From positions 496,001-560,000 of the forward strand of contig OZ253445.1 in assembly GCA_965261165.1 (NCBI GenBank): a stretch of DNA of 64,000 nucleotides, written 5' to 3'. Below the pieces are notes generated by a model. That model was not told the origin of the DNA. It saw only the letters and a list, made by a program, of their open reading frames with translations, and did no database searches. Position numbers and translations under genes: made by a program. This DNA comes from SMWN01 sp965261165 (GTDB taxonomy: Bacteria; Pseudomonadota; Gammaproteobacteria; Eutrophobiales; Eutrophobiaceae). Positions 28,301 through 34,849 of this stretch are shown here, piece after piece. Each line of letters begins with the position of its first letter. Position 1 is the first letter of the stretch.

Positions 28301-31300
28301 CTGCCGTTACCGCGCCCAATAACACATTACCACTGGTGGTTGTCGTTAATATCACGTCATTCGCGCCGCCGGCTGTCGCCACTAGCGCCGTCAGGCTATC
28401 TGCCGCCGCATTACCTGCGTTGGTTAAGGTGATACTGCCATTGGTAGTGATTGCTGAATCCACAGTTAACGCTTCATTGCCAACCTGGTTAAACTGGATG
28501 TTGCCAGTGTCAGTTGTTAGGCCAGTGCCAGTTGTTAGGCTGGTGGCCGTAACCCCTGCCGTCGCCGATGAAACAATATTAATATTGCCATCCATAGTAT
28601 CGGCTGAAATACTCGTTACACGAACGGTGATTTCATCCGCACTACCAATGCCAGTCATTGCGTCTATATCAAGTGAACCGGCAACGATATCCAGACCAGC
28701 AAGGTTCGTATCAGAGCCGACATCTTCAATCCCACCGACAGTGGCCTGTAACCTGACTGAGCCTAACGTCCCGATATCAACATATGTCGGGTCATCAAAA
28801 TCCAGATTGATGGTCGTAGCGATGAGATCCAAATCAAATTCGGGGTCGCTGGGAGAAGCAGAAAAAGTGTCGTCATCGAAGGTAAACGCATTGCCTGTTA
28901 CACCTATATTGACAGAACTTATAGCCGCCGCAGCCGTGATTGCTCCACCTGATAATTGAGACGACGTAACGGCGTTATTTAAAAAATTTATAAAAACATC
29001 CTGGCCACTTGCGATAGTGATTGCTACATCTGGCGTACCCATGTTATTAATATCTAGGTAATTGGCAGAAATAATCCCGCCGCCGCCCGCACTACCAATG
29101 TCGTTGCCGCCACCGCCGCCGAGGATAATATTGATCTCTGCGGTGCCGCCGCCATCTGCAGTAATACTTGAAGCCGTTGAATCAATACCATCATCAGTGA
29201 TAGCGCCATCAGTAGTTGCTAATGTAACCACCGCATCCGCTGCCGCCGCATCGACAGAAACGACTTGCATATCACCAACACCCCTTGTCATTACACTTAA
29301 TATTTTACCTGAGCCTGAATTATTTACCTTGGTTAAGACAAGAGCACCTGCCCCTGGAATCTGCATTGCGTCAATCTGAATTGCGTTAGAGCCAGTGTTA
29401 TCGATATCAATACTAGCAACACTGATTTCCAAAGCATCAACATTACCAACCCCCGTTACCGCATCAATAATCAGGCCACCTGTGGCAGTAATGTCAGTGC
29501 CATCAACCGTCGCCACCGTGCATATGGAGCATCGGCCTAGAATATCGGCCCCAGCACCATTCCCGTCAACAACAGCGGCATCTGTTGTAATCGTGATGGC
29601 ACTTGCAGTTGCATTGGTGGTGGTTAATCTACCAATCACAATATCTGCGCCTGTTAATGTGGCATCACCATTTGAGTTGACAAGTGTTATTGTTCCAGAG
29701 CCTGCATCAATGCTCGCATCGCCACTCATCACCAAGGTGTCCGCAGCCACGGTAACTATAGTATCTGGGTCGCCCCCAACGCCCGGAATGCTGAAGGTAT
29801 AAGCGGCATCAGCGGCATTATTGGCATCTGCTCGCAAAGAGACAGTGCCTGTGGTGGTGGTGATGCTGCCACCGTCGTCGATGACAATACTGGAATCAGC
29901 TTGCAAAGAGACAGTGCCGCCTGCGGTGGTGATGCTGCCGCTGCTGCTGCTGCTGCTGCCGCGGCCGATGAGAATATTACCAGTAGCAGCTTGCACAGTG
30001 ACAGCGCCTGCGGTGGTGGTGATGCTGCCGCTGCTGCTGCCGAAGCCGAAGGTAATATTACCAGTAGCAGCTTGCACAGAGACAGCGCCTGTGGTGGTGG
30101 TGATGCTGCCGTTGGTGATGAAAATACCACCAGTATCAGCTTGCAAAGAGACAGCGCCTGCGGTGGTGGTGATGCTGCTGGCATCGTTGATGACAATACT
30201 GGAATCAGCTTGCAAAGAGACATCGCCCTCGGTGGTGATGCCGCTGCTGCCGCCGATGTGAATACCCCCATTGTTAGTGATATCGATGGTGCCACCATTC
30301 CCTGTCATCGATAGGCCTGATGTTGCACTCAAACCATCATCTGCATCTAGATCTAAAGCTATTATTGATATGCGTGTGGATGTGGATGGCGCACTAGTGG
30401 CTGGCGAACTATTACTGATCGCTAGGTCACCTGTTGCTGTTGTCGCGGCTAAAGATGTGACACCCATCGTTCTGAGTGGTGCTCCTGTAGTGCCAATCCC
30501 ATTACCAGCAATAATTTCCAGGCTACCGCGGTTCATAACCAAGGCACCCGTGGTGCCTGCCGTTGTTACCCTGCCTGTCCCATCAGCTACGCCTAAACCA
30601 TTTTGATTATCGGCATTGAGAAGAATGTCTTGACCCTGGGCAGCCGTCAGCGTCACCCCGGTATTAATCACGATGTTATCTTGGGCTTGTATCGAAACGA
30701 CCTTTGCTGTTGTGCTTCCAGGCGCAATAGAGGAACTATTAACGACACCGCTTGCTATCACCTGAAGAGCATCTGTACCGGAGCCATCTGTTCCGGCAGT
30801 GGCGGCATTACCAAGAACCAGTAAGCCCGTTGTTCGAAGGTTATTCAAGTCGCCTTGTGTTATATCAACGCCAATATCAAGACTAGAACTAACTGCCATA
30901 GACAATTCAGCGACCCTTATCGCGCCACTACCAGCGTTCACAACTGCATTGATATCGAACGCACTACCTATCAATGTGATGTCGCCACCTTTAGAGTCCA
31001 AGGCAGCAGCAATCGTTAAGGTGCCTACGGCATCAATAGTGCCTGCATGATGTGAATTTGCTTCCAGATGTATCTCACCATTATTCGTTGTGAGAGAGGA
31101 TGAAGAATTAATATTTATATTGTTTCCGGCTTGGACTATCAGGCCTGCGTTTAGCGTCGTTAGCTCTACTGATTGGTCAAAAGTAATATCACTTGTTGCC
31201 TGCAATATGACATTACCTCCCACCGCTTCTAAGGTGCCAGCGTCAATAGTAGCAGGACTTGCATCCGCAAACAGGATGCCATCTGTAGGGTCAATACTAC

Positions 31301-32774
31301 CCGTACCACTCGATGTAATGTTCAAATTTTCTGGGTCAAAAAGAACCGTGCCTATCTCACCATGCGGTGCTTGCGTATCGACTGTCCCATCAAAATTTAA
31401 ACCAATCTTACCGGAGATTTCGGCGAAACCACCATCGCCCGAACTAGCACCTCCACGCGCAGAGGCATGTCCAGAAAAACCAGTCCGTTCGTCGGCCCAC
31501 ACAATTACCTTGCCGCCATCGCCATTTACAGTCGCATCGGCAGTAACACTCGCATCAGCACCAACATAGGTTCTTGAGGCATTTTGCATGTCAGCATTAC
31601 TGCCCTGATAATCCCCGCCAATTAGAACTTCACCGCCCCCGGTTGCCCCAGAAGCATCAACCGTCGTGGCATCGGTTAGCCCGACTTTATCGCCCAGTAT
31701 CTGTACATTACCGCCATTAGCATTGTTTGACGAAGCATCGACAACACTGGCACCTGAGACAATCGTGGTATCGGTTGATTGCAGTTGGATAGTGCCGCCA
31801 TCGCCATTCGTACCAGCAACATTTAAGGTGCCGGTATTTAATACCGATGAACCTGCGCCCATACCAACAAGACGTATGGTGCCGCCTTTATTTTCGATCC
31901 TACCCGCCCTGATCGTGCCTGTATTATTCACGACATCGGTGAAAATATTTTTTGCCGCAGAACCCTGCATCAACACACTGCCGCCATCTGCAATAATAGA
32001 ACCTGTATTTTTGACAGCGGCATCCAGAGATTGGGCGTTTTCTACAACTTCCTGGTCTATGGCAAATTGCATCAAGCCATCACCATCAAAATCTACCGTA
32101 GTCTGGTTCCCAGCAACCAAATTAACCTGCCCAGCATGTGCAATGATGAGTCCTTTGTTCTCAACCGTCTTTCCAACGAGATTGACCGCTCCACCCGTGG
32201 CGGCCTGAAGCACCCCCTGACTGACAACGACCCCATCCGTACCATCAACACCATTGAAATTGAGCCTGCCATCCATAAAATCACTGGTAGATATATCCAG
32301 CCCTGAGGCTGTCAGTGAATTAACATTAACGCTTGCTTTTGGACTAAAAAACACACCATTTGGATTCACCAGAAGCACATTGCCATTTGCCTTGATTGAG
32401 CCAAAAATCTGACTTGGACTATTACCGTGGATTCTGTTAAGTGCACTTGCAGTCTTTGATGGTTGCTTAAATTGCACGAGCTCATCGGCATTAATATTGA
32501 AGCTGGCCCAGTCGATCGCAAGGTTTTTTGACTGCTGATTAATCACCGTGGTAGTTGGATTAGGCGTTGAAATACTCCCTTGACCGCCAGCGACCTGACC
32601 GCCTTCAGGGCCTGCAAAAACGCCACTTGGGCTTAAGATTAAAAATAAACTTGCCGCAGGTAAGCAGGCATTACGAATGCTCTCGACAATAGGTCTCACT
32701 GCCAGGTTGTGCGTTTGTCGCGCAAAGCCTTTCTTTTTAACCAATGCTGCTTTCTTTTGCCTACGTTTTGCCAA
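16311..32774 (-). CDS. Giant two-partner-secretion exoprotein (TpsA, filamentous-haemagglutinin-like)
   Basis: 5487-residue secreted adhesin-like protein, exported by Sec and then across the outer membrane by TpsB. The start is TTG 32774 with AGGGGTG about 6 bases upstream. Residues 1-54 form a long signal peptide ending near GVFAGPEGG. The TPS secretion domain follows to about 320, with the NPNG-type motif VLLVNPNGVFFSP. The body is beta-helix-like repeats rich in Thr, Asp and Gly: ITTT-type repeats, a long block present twice at near identity, five copies of a 73-residue module, and later degenerate GGxGNDTLN-type stretches. Mature cysteines are few: CSIC once in each long block, and a C-x5-C pair near 5278-5284. 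The C-terminal domain (about 5260-5487) includes an acidic tandem repeat EDFEEDFEEDFGEDFGED and is related to the small protein at 15226. The frame is uninterrupted. Confidence 0.96.
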   Translation of the reverse strand: MAKRRQKKAALVKKKGFARQTHNLAVRPIVESIRNACLPAASLFLILSPSGVFAGPEGGQVAGGQGSISTPNPTTTVINQQSKNLAIDWASFNINADELVQFKQPSKTASALNRIHGNSPSQIFGSIKANGNVLLVNPNGVFFSPKASVNVNSLTASGLDISTSDFMDGRLNFNGVDGTDGVVVSQGVLQAATGGAVNLVGKTVENKGLIIAHAGQVNLVAGNQTTVDFDGDGLMQFAIDQEVVENAQSLDAAVKNTGSIIADGGSVLMQGSAAKNIFTDVVNNTGTIRAGRIENKGGTIRLVGMGAGSSVLNTGTLNVAGTNGDGGTIQLQSTDTTIVSGASVVDASSNNANGGNVQILGDKVGLTDATTVDASGATGGGEVLIGGDYQGSNADMQNASRTYVGADASVTADATVNGDGGKVIVWADERTGFSGHASARGGASSGDGGFAEISGKIGLNFDGTVDTQAPHGEIGTVLFDPENLNITSSGTGSIDPTDGILFADASPATIDAGTLEAVGGNVILQATSDITFDQSVELTTLNAGLIVQAGNNININSSSSLTTNNGEIHLEANSHHAGTIDAVGTLTIAAALDSKGGDITLIGSAFDINAVVNAGSGAIRVAELSMAVSSSLDIGVDITQGDLNNLRTTGLLVLGNAATAGTDGSGTDALQVIASGVVNSSSIAPGSTTAKVVSIQAQDNIVINTGVTLTAAQGQDILLNADNQNGLGVADGTGRVTTAGTTGALVMNRGSLEIIAGNGIGTTGAPLRTMGVTSLAATTATGDLAISNSSPATSAPSTSTRISIIALDLDADDGLSATSGLSMTGNGGTIDITNNGGIHIGGSSGITTEGDVSLQADSSIVINDASSITTTAGAVSLQADTGGIFITNGSITTTTGAVSVQAATGNITFGFGSSSGSITTTAGAVTVQAATGNILIGRGSSSSSSGSITTAGGTVSLQADSSIVIDDGGSITTTTGTVSLRADANNAADAAYTFSIPGVGGDPDTIVTVAADTLVMSGDASIDAGSGTITLVNSNGDATLTGADIVIGRLTTTNATASAITITTDAAVVDGNGAGADILGRCSICTVATVDGTDITATGGLIIDAVTGVGNVDALEISVASIDIDNTGSNAIQIDAMQIPGAGALVLTKVNNSGSGKILSVMTRGVGDMQVVSVDAAAADAVVTLATTDGAITDDGIDSTASSITADGGGTAEINIILGGGGGNDIGSAGGGGIISANYLDINNMGTPDVAITIASGQDVFINFLNNAVTSSQLSGGAITAAAAISSVNIGVTGNAFTFDDDTFSASPSDPEFDLDLIATTINLDFDDPTYVDIGTLGSVRLQATVGGIEDVGSDTNLAGLDIVAGSLDIDAMTGIGSADEITVRVTSISADTMDGNINIVSSATAGVTATSLTTGTGLTTDTGNIQFNQVGNEALTVDSAITTNGSITLTNAGNAAADSLTALVATAGGANDVILTTTTSGNVLLGAVTAVGDTITITSADAIDGITDDNTADVAAATISLIADTIGTGTILDVAASATLNANTSAANGDILIDSIADLPIGLINAGGGDVSVQADAGDIAIGGGITTTGTTTLDSTGTVTQTAAIQAGTLTLLNGIFDLNDRDNVVTRLDADNTQLGGDLTFRDDSGFILEGIDARGHNVELHSQGAVTQTGRIRAGGLALTGATGAYTLLTNNNIATLAANTGSVSYRDNNNFAVAAVTVAGGSTTTGITTTGTTTLDSTGTVTQTGRIRAGTLTLLNGTFDLNDRDNVVTRLDADNTQLGGDLTFRDDSGFILEGIDARGHNVELHSQGAVTQTGRIRAGTLTLLNGTFDLNDRDNVVTRLDADNTQLGGDLTFRDDSGFILEGIDARGHNVELHSQGAVTQVVTQAGRIRAGGLALTGATGAYTLLTNNNIATLAANTGSVSYRDNNNFAVAAVTVAGGSTTTGITTTGTTTLDSTGTVTQTAAIQAGTLTLLNGTFDLNDRDNVVTRLDADNTQLGGDLTFRDDSGFILEGIDARGHNVELHSQGAVTQTGRIRASGLALTGATGAYTLLTNNNIATLAANTGSVSYRDNNNFAVAAVAVAGGSTTTGITTTGTTTLNSTGTVTQTAAIQAGTLTLLNGTFDLNDRDNVVTRLDADNTQLGGDLTFRDDSGFILEGIDARGHNVELHSQGAVTQTGRIRAGGLALTGATGAYTLTLTNAADAAVNNIVTLAANTGSVSYRDNGDLTVAAVTVAGGSTTTGITTTGAVSVQADTGDIDIIGSITTTTGAVSVQAAAGILIDAGSITTTTGAVTVQAAAGILIDGDITTTTGAVSLQADTGDIAIGDRGIGEITTTTGDVTVQADTGDIDIGTGGIGNIITTEGDISVQADVGDITFGISGGIGRITTTAGGNVSVQAATGDITFGLDGNITTTAGGNVSLQTGAGDITFGRAGRITTTEGDISVQAAAGILIDGGSITTTTEGDISVQADTGDIDIIGSDIITTEGDISVQADVGDITFGISGGIGSITTTTEGDISVQADTGNIDIIDGDITTTEGDISVQAAAGILIDAGSITTTTGAVTVQSNTAGILIDGSSITTTTGAVSLQDAGSGGIFIGSSRGSRSGSITTAGGTVSLRADSSIVIDDAGSITTTTGTVSLRADVNNAADAAYTFSVAGSLATVAEDTLVMSGNASIDAGSGTITLVNSDGDATTGVTGADIVIGRLTTTNATASAITITTDAAVVDGNGAGADIPGRCSICTVATVDGTDITATGGLIIDAVTGVGNVDALEISVASIDIDNTGSNAIQIDAMQIPGAGALVLTKVNNSGSGKILSVMTRGVGDMQVVSVDAAAADAVVTLATTDGAITDDGIDSTASSITADGGGTAKINIILGGGGNDIGSAGGGGIISANYLDINNMGKPDVAITIASGQDVFINFLNNAVTSSQLSGGAITAAAAISSVNIGVTGNAFTFDDDTFSASPSDPEFDLDLIATTINLDFDDPTYVDIGTLGSVRLQATVGGIEDVGSDTNLAGLDIVAGSLDIDAMTGIGSADEITVRVTSISADTMDGNINIVSSATAGVTATSLTTGTGLTTDTGNIQFNQVGNEALTVDSAITTNGSITLTNAGNVLLGAVTAVGDMITIASADAIDGITDDNTADVAAATISLTADTIGTGTILDVAASATLNADTSAANGDILIDSIADLPIGLIDAGGGDVTLDATNFAIDAMTDDNAADVAAATISLMADTIGTGTILDVAASATFNADTSAVNGNILIDSIVDLPIGLIDAGVGNVTLDSTAAMTNGDNDAAADVVGETIDLDAVTGISGFDTAGTNISADNTTSGNIDIDNILATAVTVTSLTTAGSGSDIAFDQTGGGGISFGTITAPDDVTINSEDSVTLNDITSEDLAVNVDTDSNGVDTLDLGGGTLTVTNPIVFKGGPGGPGGANDPNDILRGQPSGHTWSITGANAGLIDANFASFTNIRKILGDDSVATDSIDYANVNAVDSMVAVVLSGVGTNDGMAGGSTGDVSGLINFDNIDEIFGITDAAADTLTTFSTTATWTIGAGTTNTKNYLDTISGQDLDFSSDFANLTGGGGADTFNISGNHTGNISGGADTDQFIFTSAAVVTGQIDGNAGSDTLDFSGYATNPTLMVTGDGSVDGFQGTITGTPEPIVFNGGAEFNNISSFVGGGLTGFIGPNTDTIWSITGSNSGTFGTLGTEARFANFAITGGTARDTFIFSNGTIAVLDGGTAGEGNAIITDTDVAVDIDILGSNNGKITAIGGSAVDLSFSDIDHVFGDTDTATNDVFNIAAGQVWAGTLGGGLGNDTLNIADASSTWFINGLSPSRPDIFTNPEIVGTTAAVDGSGGTANASSFIEMEILNGATGIDVFNIQVVDNALTINAAGGDDIFNVSSNAGNAADGSLDNIAALLTVRGDGDTDTLNLSDSGDSDAATAGALSATTITNIFDGGGSINYGDGAANVIETIAVTLSDGNDIFTISDTAALTTSLTINGHDGNDTINVQSISSATIVNGDGDDDIINVGTAVNSLDGIGAALSVLGNAGVDIININDQGDAEANDYDRALNTIVRTGPSAPVSVVITLDIPEILNLNTGAGANAITASDWSSVAGNITDVGGTDTFAVTGSFAVTGDFSIDGLETLADRTTGAGGFVLAADQLTINNASTVVDLSTSITNLTMTGVNGTTRIDEANSIDLLPITTGANDFTLVTADGSITNNIGASITTTGDVFLTAGGADSVIGAALPNKINLVNVNQVTAAASNGAGGIFLNQTAGAMDVASADAGTGSIDLMAVSSLTAGALMATGAVTTTSNTSSTFNAAINAGSVNLTSGTTMEINNSLATTGVTMINNAGLLTKNATGAITANGGFIVTGDANLAHNITTVNADLTIAGNLVVAETADLMLSTGAGAGLIGITGTINGTAGGGSETLTLNSGTGSIGAATATATIGDIFGAGGAVDTTGLTTVTVTDSGAVAFGKIGIAGDFTQTNAATGATTFTDTVNVNNATLRGTSIIVQDEFTSLANTNLANIGTTAVFQDVVNMGSLTTSAGAYAISILSAAANVGTSTIGGATTFNNTGSLRLGDVAGDTLNFTGGLVHTVGDINLAGTINTTGAAITLADVNMDTNTNINSGQGNTAASVITLGNVNSFGFALGLDAGSMATISATTFSNNGDLTNSLTITDSAGTTFTGDVDAINVSIDSTSGTVLFQGGNTIGSLTVNTGAYNVSLPGDNTFTNSVVFTNSGIVTIGDAVGDTQNFNAGLVINTPSDLNLAGTVNGNGNNITLNPTNITLNPTNSTVLTASTTINGGNNAIISISDLAIGANTLTVIGDEMDFTGGAASVTGATLILNQFDAELFVGGVDNIDVENLNISTRDIAAIAGVTNVNLGLEGIGTTSIRDDVNAGASNLTINGAIAKFTADTTFTATRTIIAASIDDDVMNDGDVANSVTFNGNVTLGDVTSNGTVNTFAAVPMDPDPMDPVAPVAPEANDGWDVGDLTFNGDSLTIHGDNIIESTGVITYPAAIMGDGALVIVPIEEGSQVLGGENGIALNIPTAPFAGFSGDLIVGGLTSNLRAITTAGTIIDIKAAAITTASDFATDGSVALLAGDLNLPFGISAGGVGGDDLVFIAAPTINSEPGVGNILIENSNTIFEGGQAVLVAANRITGSANAVLRLDGGTVEVATGLGTSVTTFAAGSSAVSVASGGSEDFNAFLDSFSRSYGITINVKTVSISNPAADLVGLKELGFIDVGLFEQDLTLFGQIGTGVALALAQCEEIEGCAPNVTEEELSGLITQIEANLEELVRRASEVRTSEEKEELERLIAAYQQEMQNFVSYRATLQKHLTVEEEDFEEDFEEDFGEDFGEDSGVDEVQKLGKMLETVNARIQWLESLKGDPEARAKLSESTGIDLTQEALDAIIEGAKSEGKYIEKQIKLFQKGTETKIESAPLFIAETGNHRLAKIVSYGPPLSNLVNDNVGYEEYY
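22951..23410 (-). repeat. Tandem pair of 231-base units within tpsA
   Basis: The block starting gcatcaatcaaacctattgg at 22951 recurs at 23182, a spacing of 231 bases (77 codons), with scattered substitutions. A third copy starts at 28075 as the edge of the long duplicated block. Confidence 0.85.
23169..24760 (-). repeat. Long internal duplication of tpsA, C-terminal-side copy
   Basis: About 1.6 kb that matches 28062-29740 at a constant offset of 4893 and later 4980 bases. By eye only about a dozen substitutions separate them. This copy lacks 84 bases (28 codons) found at 28327-28410 of the other and is one GCC triplet shorter in a GCC run. Confidence 0.92.
24830..26040 (-). repeat. Array of short ITTT/QAxxGDI repeats in tpsA
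   Basis: Roughly 24-28-codon repeats of the pattern GSITTTTGAVSVQADTGDI-DI, about fifteen in a row, differing mainly in the turn residues. A related shorter array occurs at 29820-30260. Each repeat fits one or two rungs of a beta-helix. Confidence 0.85.
26090..28015 (-). repeat. Five-copy 73-residue module array in tpsA
   Basis: The module TLTLLNGTFDLNDRDNVVTR through HNVELHSQGAVTQTGRIRAG occurs five times. Four of the intervals carry a second module, GLALTGATGAYTLL onward, giving a 435-base composite unit; one interval lacks it, giving a 219-base unit. Copies are almost identical at the DNA level. Confidence 0.92.
28062..29740 (-). repeat. Long internal duplication of tpsA, N-terminal-side copy
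   Basis: Partner of 23169-24760. It includes an 84-base in-frame segment at 28327-28410 that the other copy lacks. The two are separated by the 73-residue module array and an ITTT array, and both are preceded in protein order by ITTT repeats, so the larger duplicated unit probably included those. Confidence 0.92.
29820..30260 (-). repeat. Second ITTT repeat array with a CTG triplet run
   Basis: Same repeat type as 24830-26040, in fewer copies. It contains six uninterrupted CTG triplets at 29941-29958, read as AGC serine codons on the coding strand. The triplet run is prone to in-frame length change. Confidence 0.8.
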
Positions 32775-33034
32775 TCAAAACACCCCTAAGTAAAATTATT
32801 CTAAAATACGTCTACAAATTAATACGTCTACAAATTAATACGTCTACAAATTATAGCCTTGAACCTTGAACTCGCAAACTAAACAGCCTCTGTTGTGAGG
32901 TTATTGCGACTATATTAATGCCACAGTTTCAAGAATCACCATGATCAATTCAGCCTTTAATCCCTAGATTATACTACTATTTTAGTGGTTAATCTGGTAG
33001 ATTTAGTTCTCCTAAAAAGCGGTATGTCGTTCTC
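32775..33034. promoter_or_regulatory. Gap between tpsB and tpsA with repeats
   Basis: 260 bases separating the tpsB stop from the tpsA start. It is long enough for an independent tpsA promoter. It contains three 16-base tandem copies at 32805-32852, some 30-80 bases upstream of the tpsA TTG, and the duplication of the tpsB 3' end at 33006-33050. I cannot identify -35/-10 elements with confidence. Confidence 0.45.
32805..32852. repeat. Three perfect tandem copies of a 16-base unit
   Basis: aatacgtctacaaatt is repeated at 32805-32820, 32821-32836 and 32837-32852 with no mismatch, in the 5' region of tpsA. Confidence 0.97.
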
Positions 33035-33050
33035 CTAAAAACGGTATGTC
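33006..33050. repeat. Tandem duplication of the tpsB 3' end
   Basis: Two copies of a 22-23 base unit containing ttctcctaaaa and cggtatgtc. The right copy (33029-33050) contains the last codons and TAG stop of tpsB; the left copy repeats the same sequence after the stop with one extra base. Confidence 0.85.
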
Positions 33051-34849
33051 ACGTTTCCCCACATCTGGACATTACGTCCGTTTTCAACATCATTGCCGCC
33101 GATTTCGCTTGCCCAAAGAAATTTAGATTCAAACATCTCCGATAATATAAATCGAAACCCGACACCTGCGCCCCTAAGTGCTTTGTGGCCTAATATTTCT
33201 GATTCCAATGGATTATTCAATCGACCTACCGCATGGTCATAGAACACACTGAGCTGTAGCAATTCACCCCAAGTTTTGTTACCAAATGCGGGTTTGTCTG
33301 CGAAGCCCGGGGCATCCATTATCCATTCCAATGACAAGAAGTAAGCGCGGTCCCATAGAACCTGTGCGCTTGGAAATGCACGGAGGTTATCCGGCCCACC
33401 GACAGAATATTGTTCCAGTGAAACCAGCGGGTCTTTTGTCCATTGAAATTCGGCCCTGAATAACAAGGAATGATTTCTTCTGACCGTTTGTAATCGCGTG
33501 TAACTGGCAAATATTTTATTAAATTTGCCTGAGGCAAAGTGCGCGTCCGGCGGGCCTTCCTGTCTGCTTGGCCGAAACCCGACTGGTAGACTTAGAGCAT
33601 CGCCATGGCTGCCTATTGAATCAAAAAGATTGTTGACCCCAAGGCTGAACTCCAGAGAGGCAAAATTAATACCGCCACCACCATCATCAGGATCGTTGCT
33701 GAGTCTGAAACTATCCACAGAATCATAATCAGCAGACAAGGTAAAAACAGACAAGCGATCCCTATTTGTGTTTTCGCCAGCCGTAATTGTTTGGGATCTT
33801 TTACGGGTGAATCCGAAACGTGTAAAAAAGTTTTGTTGACGACTTCTAATAAAATATTTTTCTATAAATACACCCTGGTTTTCCGATCTGGCACTAATCT
33901 GGTTTACAGCAAATTCACCACCAACATCAAGCGCATTGATGTTAAAGAATCCACCAATTTTATAATCATTGGCGAGAAATCTTTCATAGTCCGCCCCAAG
34001 AAAAATATTATTCTTGGGATTGTATGATTGCTGTCCTGTGAGTGTAAGTTTGTCAGCAAATCCCATGGTATTGTTCCAGTCAATAGCGGCTCGTAATCGA
34101 TTACGACCCGTTTCTTGGGCACCGTGGTTATCAGCTCGAAGCGCAACATCAAATCGTTTCTCTTCCTGCACCTTGAGAACAATATCTGTTGTGCCGACAC
34201 GGATACCCGGTTGGAAGACACCGAATACACTGAGACCAGAATAGTCAGTCAAGGTTAATAATGCTGCCTCTATTTCTGATTTGGTAACTGGCTGCCCAAT
34301 CAACCATTTGAAGGGTCTCTCAAGCATCTCTTTGCGATACATCTCGTTGCCTTCTGCCAATACACGTCCTAACCTACCGATAAATATCTGAATATCAACG
34401 ATACCCGCAGAGACTGTTTGAACGGGGATAACCGCCTGAGCAAGGATCAATCCCTTCTCGCGGTAGTGGGTGGTAACGATATCTGCAACCTCTTGCAACT
34501 GACCGATTGTAAAGCCTTGCGGTCGAAGTGCCTTCTGTTTGTCCAGGAGTGTTTTTATTGCATTGAGATTTATACCTAATTCAGGTAAATCTTCACCATC
34601 TATCAAACGAAACTCTGTGATAATGATGGCATCACCTTCGTCCACCTCAAACGGTCTATCAACGACAGGGGGAATATCAACAACCTCAGCAGCAGGATCA
34701 GGTGGAGTTTCTGAATGTTGCTCTTGCTGCGGACGAACCGCTCCAGGACGAGCAGAGTCGGGCAGGCCTACAGGGGCTGCAAAAACTGATGGAATGACCA
34801 AAATGCCGCAAAGCAGCACCGCGCTTATGACAGGAATCTTGTTTACCAT
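33035..34849 (-). CDS. Outer-membrane two-partner secretion transporter (TpsB, ShlB/FhaC-like)
   Basis: 604-residue Omp85-superfamily transporter that recognises the TPS domain of TpsA in the periplasm and threads it through its 16-strand barrel. Residues 1-24 form a signal peptide (VPVFA-like cleavage at SVFAAP). A Pro-rich linker leads to two POTRA domains at about 75-150 and 155-230 (RPQGFTIGQLQEVADIVTTH lies in the first). The barrel fills about 240-604 and ends with aromatic NVTYRF, typical of outer-membrane proteins. The region NLRAFPSAQVLWDRAYF resembles the L6-loop/barrel motif of the family. It is encoded directly upstream of tpsA on the same strand, as expected for partners. An AGGAG lies only one base from the ATG, an unusually short spacing. 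Confidence 0.94.
   Translation of the reverse strand: MVNKIPVISAVLLCGILVIPSVFAAPVGLPDSARPGAVRPQQEQHSETPPDPAAEVVDIPPVVDRPFEVDEGDAIIITEFRLIDGEDLPELGINLNAIKTLLDKQKALRPQGFTIGQLQEVADIVTTHYREKGLILAQAVIPVQTVSAGIVDIQIFIGRLGRVLAEGNEMYRKEMLERPFKWLIGQPVTKSEIEAALLTLTDYSGLSVFGVFQPGIRVGTTDIVLKVQEEKRFDVALRADNHGAQETGRNRLRAAIDWNNTMGFADKLTLTGQQSYNPKNNIFLGADYERFLANDYKIGGFFNINALDVGGEFAVNQISARSENQGVFIEKYFIRSRQQNFFTRFGFTRKRSQTITAGENTNRDRLSVFTLSADYDSVDSFRLSNDPDDGGGGINFASLEFSLGVNNLFDSIGSHGDALSLPVGFRPSRQEGPPDAHFASGKFNKIFASYTRLQTVRRNHSLLFRAEFQWTKDPLVSLEQYSVGGPDNLRAFPSAQVLWDRAYFLSLEWIMDAPGFADKPAFGNKTWGELLQLSVFYDHAVGRLNNPLESEILGHKALRGAGVGFRFILSEMFESKFLWASEIGGNDVENGRNVQMWGNVTYRF

Noticed and set aside
24782..30298. Second minus-strand frame (424 and 180 codons, PPPQALSLCKL-type repeats) overlapping tpsA
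   Set aside because: It is an out-of-frame reading of the same short DNA repeats. The TPS signal peptide, TPS domain and C-terminal domain are all in the 5487-codon frame.
17317..31569. Many long plus-strand open frames (up to 424 codons) opposite tpsA
   Set aside because: They are antisense shadows. The repetitive Thr/Asp/Gly/Ala coding strand rarely produces stops on the other strand, and the predicted proteins are strings of Val/Pro/Ser repeats without ribosome-binding sites.
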